In this document: positions 35,149-46,850 of the stretch, in pieces
How the letters are laid out: each line of letters starts with the position of its first letter
Numbering within the stretch: the first letter of the stretch is position 1
Assembly (NCBI GenBank): GCA_038049695.1
Contig: CP142453.1
Coordinates: 1,815,501 to 1,879,500, forward strand
DNA from: Cinnamomum chago
Lineage: Eukaryota; Streptophyta; Magnoliopsida; Laurales; Lauraceae
Direction of reading: 5' to 3'
DNA length: 64,000 nucleotides
Made by a program: the position numbers and the translations under genes
The notes under the pieces: generated by a model
Seen by the model: only the letters and a program-made list of their open reading frames with translations
Told to the model about the DNA's origin: nothing
Database searches by the model: none

Positions 35149-36367
35149 TCATAAAAAATTAGAGCATGTTACTACTACCAGACTAGCTAAAATGACTGCT
35201 ACTGATATGGAAATTGATGCAGCATTGGACTGGGATTGCTTTGGAGCTCCAGTGGAAGTAGGATTTGATGGAGAGCCTGTGATTTGCAGAGCTGCTGTTG
35301 GTGAGGGAGATGGAACTATCAAAGACATTAACGCCCACCATCAGAATTTTATCAAGACATGGCAAAACAGAACAACACCATTTCAAAGTTGGAGAGTTCA
35401 TATACCTGGAGCATCATTAGGTGCACTAGAAACTGCAAAGAAAAAAAAAAAAAAGAAGATAAGACGGAAATCCAGGATTTAGAAACAAGCGAAGAAAATA
35501 GGGATTTTGACTTGTTTGTCCTCCTTAAATTCGATTTTTTAAATTTCATAACTGAAATTCACCGGAGTTGCATGACTCTGGCCAATATTTTGATGAAATT
35601 TTTTGCCCCAAATCTCATGATATTATGGGAAAAGTATATGTTACAAAAACAAATAAATCCCATAATATTATGGGACTGTCTCATGATATCATGACTTTCA
35701 TGAAGCGTCTTAAGAAATTTTTTTTCCAAATAATAGAAATTGAGAAATGTTGGTCAAATATGTATTTACTTTTCATAAAATGTCATTTTTCATATTTTGT
35801 AAAAAAAATGAATTTGCTTGCTGGTTGCAAAAAAAGTATGATTAAAAAACTAATAAATTCAATGATATCATAGAATAGAGTGCAAAAAAGTTTAAAAAAA
35901 AATTTTATTGGCCAGAGTCAAAGCGACTCTAGTGACATTATTTGAATTTCGGTCGTGAAATTGAGAAGATGATTAATATGTCAAAACTCAAAAAAATATT
36001 GAATCTGGAAAGATCAATGCTTACAGCCGCAGTTGCTCATGGGAGGAGTACTGGAAACAGCACATGCAGATGGAAGGGTAGATGCCTTAGTCATATTCAA
36101 TGGGATCCCCAAGTTGTTGTTGTTGTTGAAGGCCTCACACAAACACTTGGGTTCATCCTTCAAGACTGTCTTGAAACCAGAACAGCAAGAGCCTTCGGGC
36201 TTAGAAATGGTGCTGCCGTTCATTACAAAGGTGAGGCAATCAGCCATGCTAAGGAGCACAGCTGAACAGTCCACAGAAGGTGATGGGGCTTGAGAAGGGG
36301 TTGCACCATTAGCCACAACCCATGTGCCCAAAACACAAAGTACCCAGAAAAGCTTTAGCTTTCCCAT
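35149..36367 (-). CDS. GPI-anchored non-specific lipid-transfer protein (LTPG type)
   Basis: I model three exons: 36367-36025, 35432-35406 and 35315-35149. Junctions are GT-AG (donor T/GTAAGC, acceptors TTTGCAG and GATAG), phases agree, and the product is 178 aa. The start chosen is the ATG giving MGKLKLFWVLCVLGTWVVANG, a clean signal peptide; an upstream in-frame ATG at 36427 would put a second hydrophobic stretch before it. The mature part has all eight cysteines of the nsLTP fold in order (VDC, ADC, CC, CLC, AC, NC). A Ser/Pro/Thr-rich linker and a hydrophobic C-terminus (ISISVAVILASLVVV) follow, typical of a GPI-attachment signal. The product should sit on the outer plasma membrane or wall and carry cuticle or wall lipids. 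Exon 2 is only 27 nt. Intron 1 (592 bp) hosts a MITE. Confidence 0.88.
35535..35965. mobile_element. MITE-like inverted-repeat element in LTPG intron 1
   Basis: The left side ATGACTCTGGCCAATA (from 35572) and the right side TATTGGCCAGAGTC (about 35916-35930) are reverse complements. The pairing continues outwards with small gaps to about 35535 and 35965. The interior has perfect palindromes CCCATAATATTATGGG (35659-35674) and TCATGATATCATGA (35681-35694). There is no coding frame. Ends are approximate and the target duplication is unresolved. Confidence 0.65.
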
Positions 36368-36429
36368 AGCTAAGAAAAGAAGATTAGTATTGATACAAGG
36401 CAGCAGACTAACTAAAGGAAGGAGCAAAG

Positions 36430-37469
36430 ACTCACTCCTCTGTCTATTCCTTATGTAGAGGGAGCTTTTGAGGAAAGCCTATAGAGGAAATGTGAAGTGA
36501 TATGATGATGATAAAGAAAAGCAATAGAGAAAATGGGTTGGAGAGAGGTCCACCTTTTCAAGCAAAAGAGTTGTTTATGTTGGGTGTCATGTGCCTCTCA
36601 AATTCTTCTTTCTTTTAAGTGTCCCTGTATCCACAACATGTGCCCTTATGATTAGATTCGGTGAAATCTAATGCCTGCTTGTTCATCTTTACCTTTTCTT
36701 AAATTAACTTGTTTTTGGCTAATGTAGGGAAAATTAATAAGTTTATAATTTGATAGAAGAAATTTTAGTTGTGTCCTAATAGCATATATTTTGGAAGCTG
36801 CTCCAAAACTTGGAGACCCCAGTGATGTCTATAGTTCAAATTTGTACTCTTACATAGCTTCTCTACTTGACACTGTAGATAATAATTACTCATGTAAATT
36901 ATTTACATATGTAAATGACGCAAACAAACGACCCCTAAACCTATTTTCTTCGTGATGAAAGAAATACCAAAGTGAAAATCATCTTGAAATAGAAATACAC
37001 CAGTGCTATATGAGATATTTTCATATTATATATCTATTTTTATTTGTATCATTACATCCAAATTAAAGACCCCAAAAAGATCTTAGGTCAGCCCCCTTTA
37101 CCTCCTATGACACTGTCATGAAAGATCAAAATGCAGGAAAAAGAAAAAAGAATAGCAACTGGTATGGCAGTCAGAGAAAACTGATTCTTCAGCCAAAACA
37201 CCCTTGTCATGGAAGATTGAATTGCAAATAAGGTGGTCAGCATATATATGATATTTCCTTTCCTGATTGGACATAGGAATAGATGTTGGGCTTGTCAACA
37301 GTCAAAACCATTCTCATTTTCCGGCTTCGTGGCAACATCAACTTGGCTAGAACATGATTAAAAGCCACTTTAAAGATATAAAAGTACACTTTTGAGCAAC
37401 AATTTATTTGATTCGGTCAAAAGCTTAGCCCCCTCTACACTCTGAACTGCTCCTCAGCACCTCTACATT
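36430..37469. other. Intergenic, LTPG promoter side; no gene recognised
   Basis: AT-rich upstream region of the LTPG gene. No strong TATA box was recognised. Confidence 0.5.
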
Positions 37470-37683
37470 AAAATAAATAGAACGGTGAGAACTTACCTAC
37501 TGCACCGGTGAGTGTGGCATTCTCATCCGACTGTTCAGGGTTTCAACCACTTGTGCCCACCTCTTCCCACTTGTTTGGACTTCTTTTCTGATATTTTTTC
37601 TGCTTATGCGGGCTATTTTTTCATGTGTGTGGGGGCTTTCTCTTGGGGTCTCAACCCCCTTGGTTGGGTTGCCATTTTTTTTT
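37470..37683 (+). mobile_element. tRNA-derived SINE-like element, copy B, ending in oligo-T
   Basis: It is homologous to copies at 19395-19625 and 49925-50110. CTGTTCAGGGTTTCAACC corresponds to the B-box region. The body has CCCACTTGTTTGG and GCTTATGCGGGCT phrases, and the 3' end is TTGGTTGGGTTGCCA followed by T9. The MULE begins immediately after the T9. Confidence 0.5.
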
Positions 37684-37929
37684 GGGACATTTTCCGTACG
37701 GTCACCTACAGTAGCACAAATCCCTCCCCTGTTACCAAAGTCCAACATATTACCAAGACGTTATCCGTACAGCCCGTACCGCTGGAAAGAGCACAAGCTG
37801 AGTCGTTTTTGCGATATCACAACATATATTGCGATATCATAAGTTTTTAATTTGCGGTATCGCAAAATAAGTTGCGGTATCGCACCTTTTTTAAGTTGCG
37901 ATATCGCAAATATTGTTGCGATATCGCAG
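37684..37929 (+). repeat. Left terminal inverted repeat of the MULE
   Basis: 246 bp, about 98% identical to the complement of 48790-49035 (5-6 mismatches counted by eye). The outer half contains the palindrome CCGTACGG (37694-37701). The inner half contains six GCG(A/G)TATC motifs. Confidence 0.93.
37811..37927. promoter_or_regulatory. Array of six phased palindromic motifs in the left TIR
   Basis: GCGATATC or GCGGTATCGC motifs start at 37811, 37831, 37854, 37874, 37898 and 37918, so spacings are 20, 23, 20, 24 and 20 bp. The last two are full palindromes within TTGCGATATCGCA. The right TIR has the same array. Regular spacing near two helical turns suggests a set of protein sites on one DNA face, perhaps for the transposase; that function is inferred. 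Confidence 0.8.
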
Positions 37930-39103
37930 AAAAATACAGGCTAAAAAGTCAACGAATGCATTCCTGTTTATAATTGCTTTCCGTTCCGTTGCTTTCGTCA
38001 ATCTCTGGCTTAGGTTATCTACTCCCCTGCTCTTTGTAAGCGTTGCTTCTGCCACATATTAAGTGATTTCTTTTGCATGTCAACCTTAGGCCATTATCAT
38101 AAATAGCAATTAAATCTCCTGCCACATCTTTGTCTTAGGTATTTATTCCATGTATCTCCCTCTTATTTATTGTATTATTTTTTTCTTCTTTTGTGTCTTT
38201 TGAAAAAAAAAGTTAGAATACAAGAAATCCCACTTGTAGGAACATTTGAAATATTTTGTGTAAATATTAATAGTGACCTTAGGTTGGACTTGTGGTGCCT
38301 CATTTTTTTTATGAACATCATGTTGTTAATATATTAAAAAATCCCCTTATTCTCATCATGAATTACCAACAACTGGATTTGGCCTGGACGTCTAGTTGCA
38401 AAAAACAATGAGGCATGTCTTCTTCATCCCGTCCTACGGTGGTACCCAGCACAAATTCTGTATAAATGTTTACATATTCTTTTAGCATTTGCCTGTTATT
38501 GTGGCATTACAGACATCATTTTGATCATTATCTTAAACTGCTAATGTTTTTTTTTTAATGCTATATATAAGTAAATGGTTTAGATTCTTTAGTAGTTATC
38601 AACAAATGGTGATATTCATTAGATGAACGGTCTTGATTGATTTCACAATTATTTTATTTAAATGGGTGTTTTATGGTGTGTATATATATACTTTTGCTAA
38701 ATGTAGAGAATTAGTACCAATGAGATGTAAAATAAATTTGCTAAAATATCTAGTATAGAATTGATTAAGATAATGCATTTATTTTTATTTTTAACGGACA
38801 ATGCATTGTTATTTGTTTGTTATTGTTATAGAAATACGTAGCTTCATAATATCCTAAATGTCAATGCTTAGATTTTAACTCTTTTAATTTTCCATGTATG
38901 CATATAGTAGTTTTTTATTTTACATACAACAACCTTCAAATTTTAGTAATTCCAAAGATTCATCTTATTTACTAAAAAAATACTTATTTCGATATTTATT
39001 TTCAGACGTTTAATCTTCATGGATTATATGGATGTTTGTAGGTAACTTCAAAAATATTCAAAAGTAAATCTTATTTTTCGAAATTTGTGTTCTACTTCGT
39101 AGG

Positions 39104-41916
39104 ATGGATGATACTGAGATATGTATAATATGCCATTATAATGGTATATTAGACGTAAGCAATCCACTGCCGGTCTACATTGGCGGTGAGCAGAAGGTAA
39201 TATGGGTTGATGTCAAAATAACTTTCAATCAACTACTCGGAAAGATAAACGAAGAAACTGGTTGGGAGCTTCATGATGAGCATATAAATATGCAATATCA
39301 GTTTCATAATGGCCGAAGCTTCACGTTCATAACCATTAGAAGTGATGATGATCTCCATCGGATGTTCAGATTATTCCAAAATGGAAGTCAAGCTATATTT
39401 ATGTATTTGCATTCAAATAGTGAAGCAAGTGCAAGTCGACAACCATCACATTTAAGGTCTACATACGCTCGACCTAACAACCCTCAAGGGAATAGACCGT
39501 CATGTAATTTGAACAGGTGCCACCACAACCCATCATAACAAATGTAATAACTGCTGATCTGTTTAATATCTTTTTTTAGTTATGTTACTGATTGTTTAAT
39601 GACATAGTGATTCACGCAGGGGGAATTTGATGACATATACAAATACCACAAACTTTTCCAACGGTGAAAAGGATACATGTGGCCCTTCAACAAGAGAGGA
39701 TGTTTACAGGTTTGGTTCACTATACATCTGATTTGATTATATTATGTAATTTATATATGATTGACTATTTGCCATGCAGGTGCGACATCTCATCTTATCC
39801 TGTTCAAAGCCAGTTTGACCTGAACACGCCTGTTATACCTCATGATAACCCATTTGTAGACGCCATGCTTGAAGATTTAATAGCTCCCATTAATCTTGCA
39901 GAAAATGAAAATGAAAAATTCTCCAATAGAAAGGATGAAGTTGTCATGGATTGGATGGAAACGGAAACAGTATCCAAAATTCATTGTTTTGATGGAGGGT
40001 GCAATGTAGTGGATGAGGGGGCTAAAAATGATGAAGATGATTTTGATATTGATGTTGACCCTAGAGAATATATATTGCAAAATGGCATAGGACTAGGAAG
40101 AACATGGCATGCACAAGAAGGATTGGGTCATGCATCAAATGTTGTGAGTGTAGAAGACGTTATTGATACTTTAGTCCCTGATGATGACCATATTGGTTTG
40201 GATCACCATGAGGCATCTTTTCGTGAAATGTGGAATGGAAGACGGTTTCAGACTCGTGAATCATTTAGAAATGCATTGAGAAAATTTGCAATGTACAGTA
40301 ATTTTGAGCTTCATTGGGTGAAAAGGTCTATGACAGAATTAAGTGGAAGGTGTGGTGATCATCAATGTCCTTGGCGCATCCATGGATCTATCTTGCAGTC
40401 CGGCCCTGAGTTTATTGTGCGAACTTATTCAGAAAAACATACTTGTTCGAAGCCAATGATGGGACTCGCACATTCTCAAGCCACATCAGCGTTGATTGCC
40501 GATTGGATAAAAGAACGGTTGCGTATCCATCCAAGTTACACTCCAAAAGAAATTGTGACAGACTTTCAATTAGAGTTTGGCATCCATATCAGTTACAGGA
40601 AAGCTTGGCTAGCAAAAGAGAAAGCAGTGATTGACATACGTGGTTCTTATGAAGATTCATACAGAATCCTACCTAGTTATTGTATTGAACTAGAAAGGAC
40701 AAATCCAGGTAGTGTGTCTCATCTGATCAGGGAAGATGATGATTCATTCCAGAGGTTATTTTGGGCTTTTGGCTCAAGTATTCGCTCTTTCAAGAGTTCA
40801 TTACGCCCATTAATAGCTGTTGATGGTGCCCACCTTCGTGGAAAATACCCTGGAGTTTTGTTTGTTGCCGTGACATATGATGGAGACCGTAAGTTATTTC
40901 CAGTCGCCTTTGCCATAGCCGAGATAGAGGATAGAGATACCTGGGAATGGTTCCTTGCAGAGTTGGATGTGAACTTAGGGCCCTTTCCAAATTTAATCAT
41001 TGTATCTGATAGACAAAAAGGTCTCATACGAGCCGTTCAAGAGCGTTTTCCTCACGCTAGTCATACCTACTGCATGCGTCATATATCAGCAAACTTTAAA
41101 GAGAAGTACAAGAATGAGGCTCTGATGGTTAAATTTTGGAATGCAGCAAGAGCATATAGGCGGGTTGATTATGAGAGATATATGGCTGAAATAAATGATC
41201 TTGATGAAGGTGCATGCAAATGGATTGAAGACATTGGGCCGCATCACTGGGCAAATGCATTTGTTGAAGGGCGACGGTATGACATGATCACAACCAATAT
41301 TGCGGAATGCACGAATAGTCTATTGAAAGAGGCTAGGGAGTATCCAATCACAAAACAAGTTGAGGCCTTACGGTGTAAACTAATGGAATTTTATGATGTA
41401 CGCCATCGCAGTTCACTTGGCTTGCGTACAAGACTAACTCCATATGCCGAGAAAATACTTAGCAAAGAATCTGAAGATGCCCGTCGGTTGGGAGTCCGAC
41501 CTGCAAGCCAATTCGAATACCAGGTTCACTCTTCCGAATACATTGATGTGGTGCATCTTGATTTGCGATCTTGTTCATGCCGGAAGTGGGATGTCTTAGG
41601 TATTCCATGTTCGCATGCACTGGCAGCAATTCAAATGAGAGGAGTTGATCCATATGATTACTGTGAGCATTGGTTCTCGAGCGATGTTTATCGCTCAACA
41701 TATAACGATATTGTCCATGCGATAAGAGACATCCAGCAATGGGAAATTCAGAGCAATCTTCGCGTCTTACCTCCACAGGCACGACGACAAGCTGGCCGAC
41801 CTAAAAAGAACAGAACTCGTACTGAGGACAGACAAAAACGACAAGTCATGTGTTCCAATTGTCGCCAGATTGGGCATAATCGAAAGAGATGTTGTTACCC
41901 ACCTGCACGACAGTAG
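39104..41916 (+). CDS. MuDR-type MULE transposase with N-terminal PB1 domain
   Basis: I model three exons: 39104-39516, 39620-39709 and 39780-41916. They splice in phase (GT-AG) to 2640 nt, 879 aa, with no internal stop. The N-terminal 105 residues form a PB1-like fold. An acidic linker follows, then a MuDR DNA-binding zinc region (about 314-395). The MULE catalytic core has Asp516 (IAVDGAHLRG), Asp578 (IIVSDRQKG) and Glu677 (NIAECTNSLL) as the likely DDE triad. A SWIM zinc finger (about 766-780, CSCRKWDVLGIPCSH) and a CCHC knuckle (859-872, CSNCRQIGHNRKRC) complete it. The product acts in the nucleus on the element ends. PB1 plus MULE also occurs in domesticated MUSTANG-B genes, but here the gene lies between matching TIRs, so it is a transposon gene. 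Confidence 0.93.
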
Positions 41917-43274
41917 TTATGTGGACCAATAAGCTCAAAACCTTTTGTATGATTATCCGTCTAATTGTGTCTATATCTGACTACTTTGTAGAAAGAGATT
42001 ATACATTTTGTATATATTGAAGCAGTTGCTTGACGAGTCACTAAGACTATGTGTACTCTTATAATGGATATGCATACACTTTTTGTGGTCAGGCATTCAG
42101 TCTTAGTTTGTAGATTTCCAATGTGCTCCTGCTGGTAAGAATTGGTACATCGAATATGTCCATTCACAATGTGTACTTAAGCTACATAGTATCAAAATGT
42201 GCATCTGGTCAGATTTTCTCTACCATTTTAGACACCTTCCTCCCCTGATTACAACCTTCACATTGTGTATTTACTTGCTAATAAGTATTCATGATAATGT
42301 ATATTTTAGTTCAAATTTTTATCTTACTTAGTGGGGTTTTTTTTTATTTTTTTATTAGATGCTTTCTGTGCCATTTGATCACAACATATATGAACTGAGA
42401 AGGTGATATGATCCTCACATGGGATTGTCCATTCATCAGTTGTTATTTAATCAAACAACATGAATAATGTATATCTTACTTCAGCCCAACAAATGGAGCT
42501 AATCGTAATGAAATAACACAACATTTATAATGTGTATCTTACTTTTTATCTTTTTTTATGAGTTGCTTTCTGTACCTTGACAAAACCTTCCTCTCCTAAC
42601 AGTGTCATAAGATGAAAGCCCAACACATGGAAATTTCGATTCACAGTTGCTATTTTATTCTTACAACATAAATAATGTATATCTTACAAGAGAGCACACT
42701 CAGAAGTTACACCTGCTTCTCTTCACCATACATGAAGCAATCACATTGAACGATCTTAATTCATGTGCACATGAAGTGTTATATTTATTCTTAAATTACT
42801 TGTAAGTTCACATCTAACAACTTTTGTTATTCAAATGCACACCCACATTCACAATTCACACTTCAGGCCATGCTGTACATGCACTTAGATCACCTGCACA
42901 TTCACATTTAAACACCTTCTCTTCACCTACACATGAAGTGTTCAAAATCCACATCAAACTTTAGCTGGACATTCCTTCAGTGTTGTACAGTATTTGTGCT
43001 CATCCTGCACAGATATTTGAAAAATCATTGTCTCTTCACCTGTAAATGAAAATAGTATATGATTTACATCTTAAGTCATCTGCACATTCATTTAGTGCAG
43101 TACATTATCTTAATTCACACTGCACATTCACATTGTACACCTTCTTCTCTTTAACTGCACATTAACTTTGAATGTGATCATCTCAAGTCATTTGCACAAT
43201 AGTTGTGTAATACACCATCTTATTGGAAGTAACACTGCAGTACATCAATATCTATTAAAAGCTTGATGCATCTC
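41917..43274. other. MULE interior without recognised gene
   Basis: AT-rich. From about 42700 there are loosely recurring phrases (CTGCACATTCACATT, CTTCTCTTCACCT), perhaps an old degenerate tandem repeat. The first part is the likely 3' UTR of the transposase. Confidence 0.45.
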
Positions 43275-43485
43275 GTTAATACCTGGTTAGTGGCTCAGTT
43301 GAATCACAAGGAAGCAGACTATGACAATCTTTGGAGCACTATGGTGGTGGAGGATGCACAGTGGTGGGCTCCAATGTAAAGCCCAAATTGTCTAGCTTAT
43401 CATCATGAGAAATTCCTGTTTGGAGGAGAGTCATGTTATCATCTCTAACCTTCTTTCCATGAAGAAGAACACCAACTCGCAGACC
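43275..43485 (-). pseudogene. Captured fragment of a telomere-repeat-binding (TRP/TBP/TRFL) gene
   Basis: The minus-strand frame reads GLRVGVLLHGKKVRDDNMT, then LLQTGISHDDKLDNLGFTLE, a strong match to the ubiquitin-like region of plant telomere-binding proteins. Past an in-frame TAG at 43339 the same frame continues with LPCDSTEPLTRY, also family-like. The Myb-type telobox domain and the rest of the gene are absent. It lies inside the MULE, opposite to the transposase and TPS1 pieces, so it is probably a captured exon that has decayed. Confidence 0.55.
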
Positions 43486-43489
43486 ATAG

Positions 43490-44389
43490 ATAATTGGTAG
43501 AAAAATAGACTGATAAGAATCACATGAATACACAAATCAATTACACAAATCAGTTGCAGGTTCTCCCTTTACTGCAATCCCTCTTTTTTATTTTTCAATG
43601 GAGATGGACGTTGGTGGAAAATTTGTCCCTTCTTTTCTTTTTGATGGTGATGGAAGTTGGTGGAAAGTTATTCCCTTTTGTATTTTCTAGCATGTTTTTC
43701 TTGAGATACTTCTAATTTAAGTAATAAAGGATGATCCTTGTGTCCCATTTTTCCTCTTCTCTTGTTCTTTATGTAGTTTGCCTGGTTCTAGGAGTGACTG
43801 TTATTATTTGGCTCGCCTTTTTGGACTTCCTATGTTTTTTCTACCATTTTTTTAAAATTTAGCATTTGGTTTAGGTAGTGGTGATTTATAACTTTTCTGA
43901 GAGTTCCTTAAGCTTTTGTTTTGAAATGCTTTGGATGTAATGTGCCCAGTAAGAGCCCTACTTATTAATGTTCCCCATCTTTAATGAGACTTTCAATTCT
44001 TCCCATGTTTTTTCTGGTTGAAGAGACATTTCATTAAACCAGAATAAAAGATAGATGTATAACAACCATCAGGGCACTAAGCAGAACAGGGAGGGAAAAA
44101 AGCTATTGAATATGTGCTCAGTATCTCAAAACATAAAAGAGCTATTAGAAGTTGCCTTAGCATTAAGTCTATAGTCTCCAGAGCTTAGGGGACCAGCTCC
44201 CATGGGCCACAGAAGTGGTCTTTTAATTGGTGAAACCATGGGCAATTTATGGGCTTGACAATTACTCTTTTCCAACTCCCTCGCGCAGGATGACATAGTA
44301 GGTTATAATGTGGATATATGGTAACTTCTTTCCTTGAGCAAGTTAGTACTCCATTGTGTCTCATGGCATTTATTGTTTCAAAACTGAAG
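43490..44389. other. MULE interior, unassigned
   Basis: No protein similarity recognised. The right part may be intron sequence carried with the TPS1 segment. Confidence 0.4.
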
Positions 44390-45206
44390 GGATTTAATGC
44401 AACATTGACAGAACCAGTGGACACCCCTGGAAGAAGAGGTGATCAAATAAAAGAGATGGAGCTTAAATTGCATCCAGATTTAAAAGATCACTTGGCGATT
44501 CTCTGTGATGATCCAAAGACAACTATTGTTGTCCTAAGTGGGAGTGAAACACGTGTCCTTGATGATGTAATCCTCTTTATTTAGATTATGATTTATCCTT
44601 GTGATATTTGAAACCTAACAATTTCTTATGTAGAACTTTGGAATTTCTTATGTAGAACTTTGGAGATTACAACATGTGGTTGGCCGCTGAAAATGGGATG
44701 TTTTTGCGCCGTACCAAGGGAGAATGGATGACAACGATGCCAGAGCATCTAAATATGGATTGGGTCGACAGTGTGAAGGTACCCATCTTTCATCATTGTT
44801 TTGTTGGCAATTTAATGTTTAAAATCTACTGGCCTTATGGAGTTTCTTGGTTTGCTGACATGCCATGCTTATCCAACTTGTCAGCATGTTTTTGAGTATT
44901 TCACAGAGAGAACACCAAGATCTCATTTGGAACATCGTGAGACTTCACTTGTGTGGAATTATAAGTATGCAGGTATTGGTGAAACTTATCATTCCTTTTT
45001 CCTAGCTTATTTCTCAGTTGTGCTTAATGTGCAGCTGCCTGTTCCCTTTTTCTTCTCATCTTATTATGATTGTAGATATTGAATTTGGAAGGCTTCAAGC
45101 GAGGGATATGTTGCAGCATCTTTGGACTGGTCCCATTTCAAATGTTGCTGTTGATGTTGTACAAGGTAGCCGATCAGTTGAGGTGCGATCTGTTGGTGTT
45201 ACAAAG
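44390..45206 (+). pseudogene. TPS1: Captured TPS1 (trehalose-6-phosphate synthase) fragment, four exons with introns
   Basis: The exons are about 44390-44566, 44656-44778, 44885-44972 and 45076-45206. They correspond to consecutive parts of the C-terminal phosphatase-like (HAD) domain of class I TPS: FNATLTEPVDTPGRRGDQIK, NMWLAAENGMFLRRTKGEW, VFEYFTERTPRSH and QARDMLQHLWTGPIS. All GT-AG junctions and phases are preserved and no stop occurs over about 173 codons. The glycosyltransferase domain and the final exon are missing. The retained introns show capture from genomic DNA rather than mRNA. A roughly 22-bp duplication (AATTTCTTATGTAGAACTTT) precedes exon 2 and doubles its acceptor. If transcribed it could only yield a partial protein or regulatory RNA. 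Confidence 0.88.
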
Positions 45207-46700
45207 GTGGGTGAGGTTGATTCTTTTTCCAAAGGTGTTGTTAGTATTGTTTGCATGTTTGTTGTGTATGAGAACCAGAATCTCATACATCATGCTAATT
45301 TTCCGGGACCAAAATGATCAGAAATGTCACATGATTGGATATGTTTATATTTTTCCACATTTTCACCATTTGTGCCTTAGATCACTCTTAAAGTTTTTCA
45401 GTTATGCAGTTTTTCTAGATTTTACTGTAGCAATTTCACGTGGCCTTGTTATGATCTGTATATGAGAGTTGACTATGTCTTTGTTAAGAGCATAAACACC
45501 AGAAGATGCTCTACTCTACACAAGATCAGTATATGAGAGTTGATTATTCCTTAGTATTATTTTAGCACTCAATGCAAATAGCAAATAGTAGATGCTTTGG
45601 TTATCTAAAAAAGTCAAAAGAAGAGGGAAAATCATTCAGGGGAAAAAAAGAATAAAGAGAAAAGGACAAAGTAACTCAAAACTCTGTTGACAAGCTTGGT
45701 ATATTCCTCTTCTCAAGGAATGAGGGTTGAGTCATTTTCGGCTATGTTTCTTGTAAATCATTCATCTTTTTTTATAATTAAAACAGTGTTGTGTATTATT
45801 GTCTTCATCTATTAATCACACATGATTTATGCATTATTGCTGTCTCTGTCCTATTATGAATTAATAAGTTCATTCTAACATAGTAAAATGTTCCAACATT
45901 CTATAGTACTGAAAATGTTGTATTGTCTTCTTTTTGCCCTCAGGAAAGGTGGATATTCTAGAGATCTCTAAGGAGTAAGGATCAATGGAAGACAAAATCA
46001 CATGTAATTCAATTTCCACGTGAACCCATGGCAACACAACCAATTTAGATGAGCCAAACAGGGCATAAGTAGCAGTTTGCCTTAGTTTTGTAATGATCAT
46101 CATCAAGTCTATCATATGACCCATTCACTAGGGAAACCAATCCTTGGAGATATATCACCAAACACTAGGTGATTATTCTCCTTTGATTTATGCTTTTGGC
46201 CACATGGCCACCATTAAAAACCCTAAAATTCTTATCAAAGATGGCAGTAAATGAAGGGCACTTTTCTGCAGATAAAGCCATTTTTTCCTTTTAATGTTGC
46301 TTCATGAGTGCTTTGCTTCAAAAGACATAAGCAGCACTGTCATTTGGATCAATACAAAGCTGCCACTGAGATTGAAATGATAGGCGAAAAAGTCCAACAG
46401 AAAATTTTTTGTACACGCATTTCATGAACGCCCAATCGGCCAAAATATAACTTTGCCAAAGTAATTCTAACAGTTTAACTCCTTTAATCAAAGTGGCACT
46501 AGATTAGTGCACTATTTGACTAGATTGTCTTCACTTTGCACACCCATTGCTCCAAAATATTAGATATCAACCATTAAATTTGTCCATGATAAAGGCAATT
46601 CAAGAAAGACCCAAAGCAATCCAACTCTAACAGGGAATTAACCATCTCCCCCCACACACAATTCTCATGCTCATCACTTCCCCTTTCTAAATGCGTTGTG
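45207..46700. other. MULE interior, unassigned
   Basis: Beyond a possible remnant of the next TPS1 intron at the left edge, no gene is recognised. Confidence 0.45.
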
Positions 46701-46754
46701 TAATTTTGATATAATAATTCAAAATGAATTGTAAGTGTTTACCAAATTAAATGC

Positions 46755-46850
46755 CTAAACACTCTATTAGAAGCCTTTTTTAAATCAATAAAATTATCTA
46801 CAGAATTTTCTTTAATCTGAACTTCTACAAGAATTTCATGACCAGCAGAA
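46755..46850 (-). pseudogene. Possible LINE reverse-transcriptase relic
   Basis: The minus-strand frame gives FIDLKKASNRVFRHLIW, close to the LINE RT motif around FIDLxKAxDRVPR. The first catalytic-block Asp is kept and the second position is changed to Asn. The match is short and ends at a stop, so the call is tentative. Confidence 0.35.

Noticed and set aside
36368-36427. Upstream start for the LTPG protein
   Set aside because: It adds 20 residues before a clean signal peptide, and the second ATG gives the normal family N-terminus.
37811-37927. Reading the phased palindromes as a CRISPR-like or bacterial repeat array
   Set aside because: The host is a plant, spacers are conserved between the two TIRs and units are palindromic, so it is part of a transposon end.
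39664-39779. Transposase start at 39664
   Set aside because: This N-terminus is intron and exon-2 sequence in the wrong frame. Splicing from the PB1 exon at 39104 gives a better, in-phase model.
46370-46470. Minus-strand frame near 46400 as a LINE reverse transcriptase block
   Set aside because: No recognisable RT motif. Only the short FIDL-containing piece further right is suggestive.
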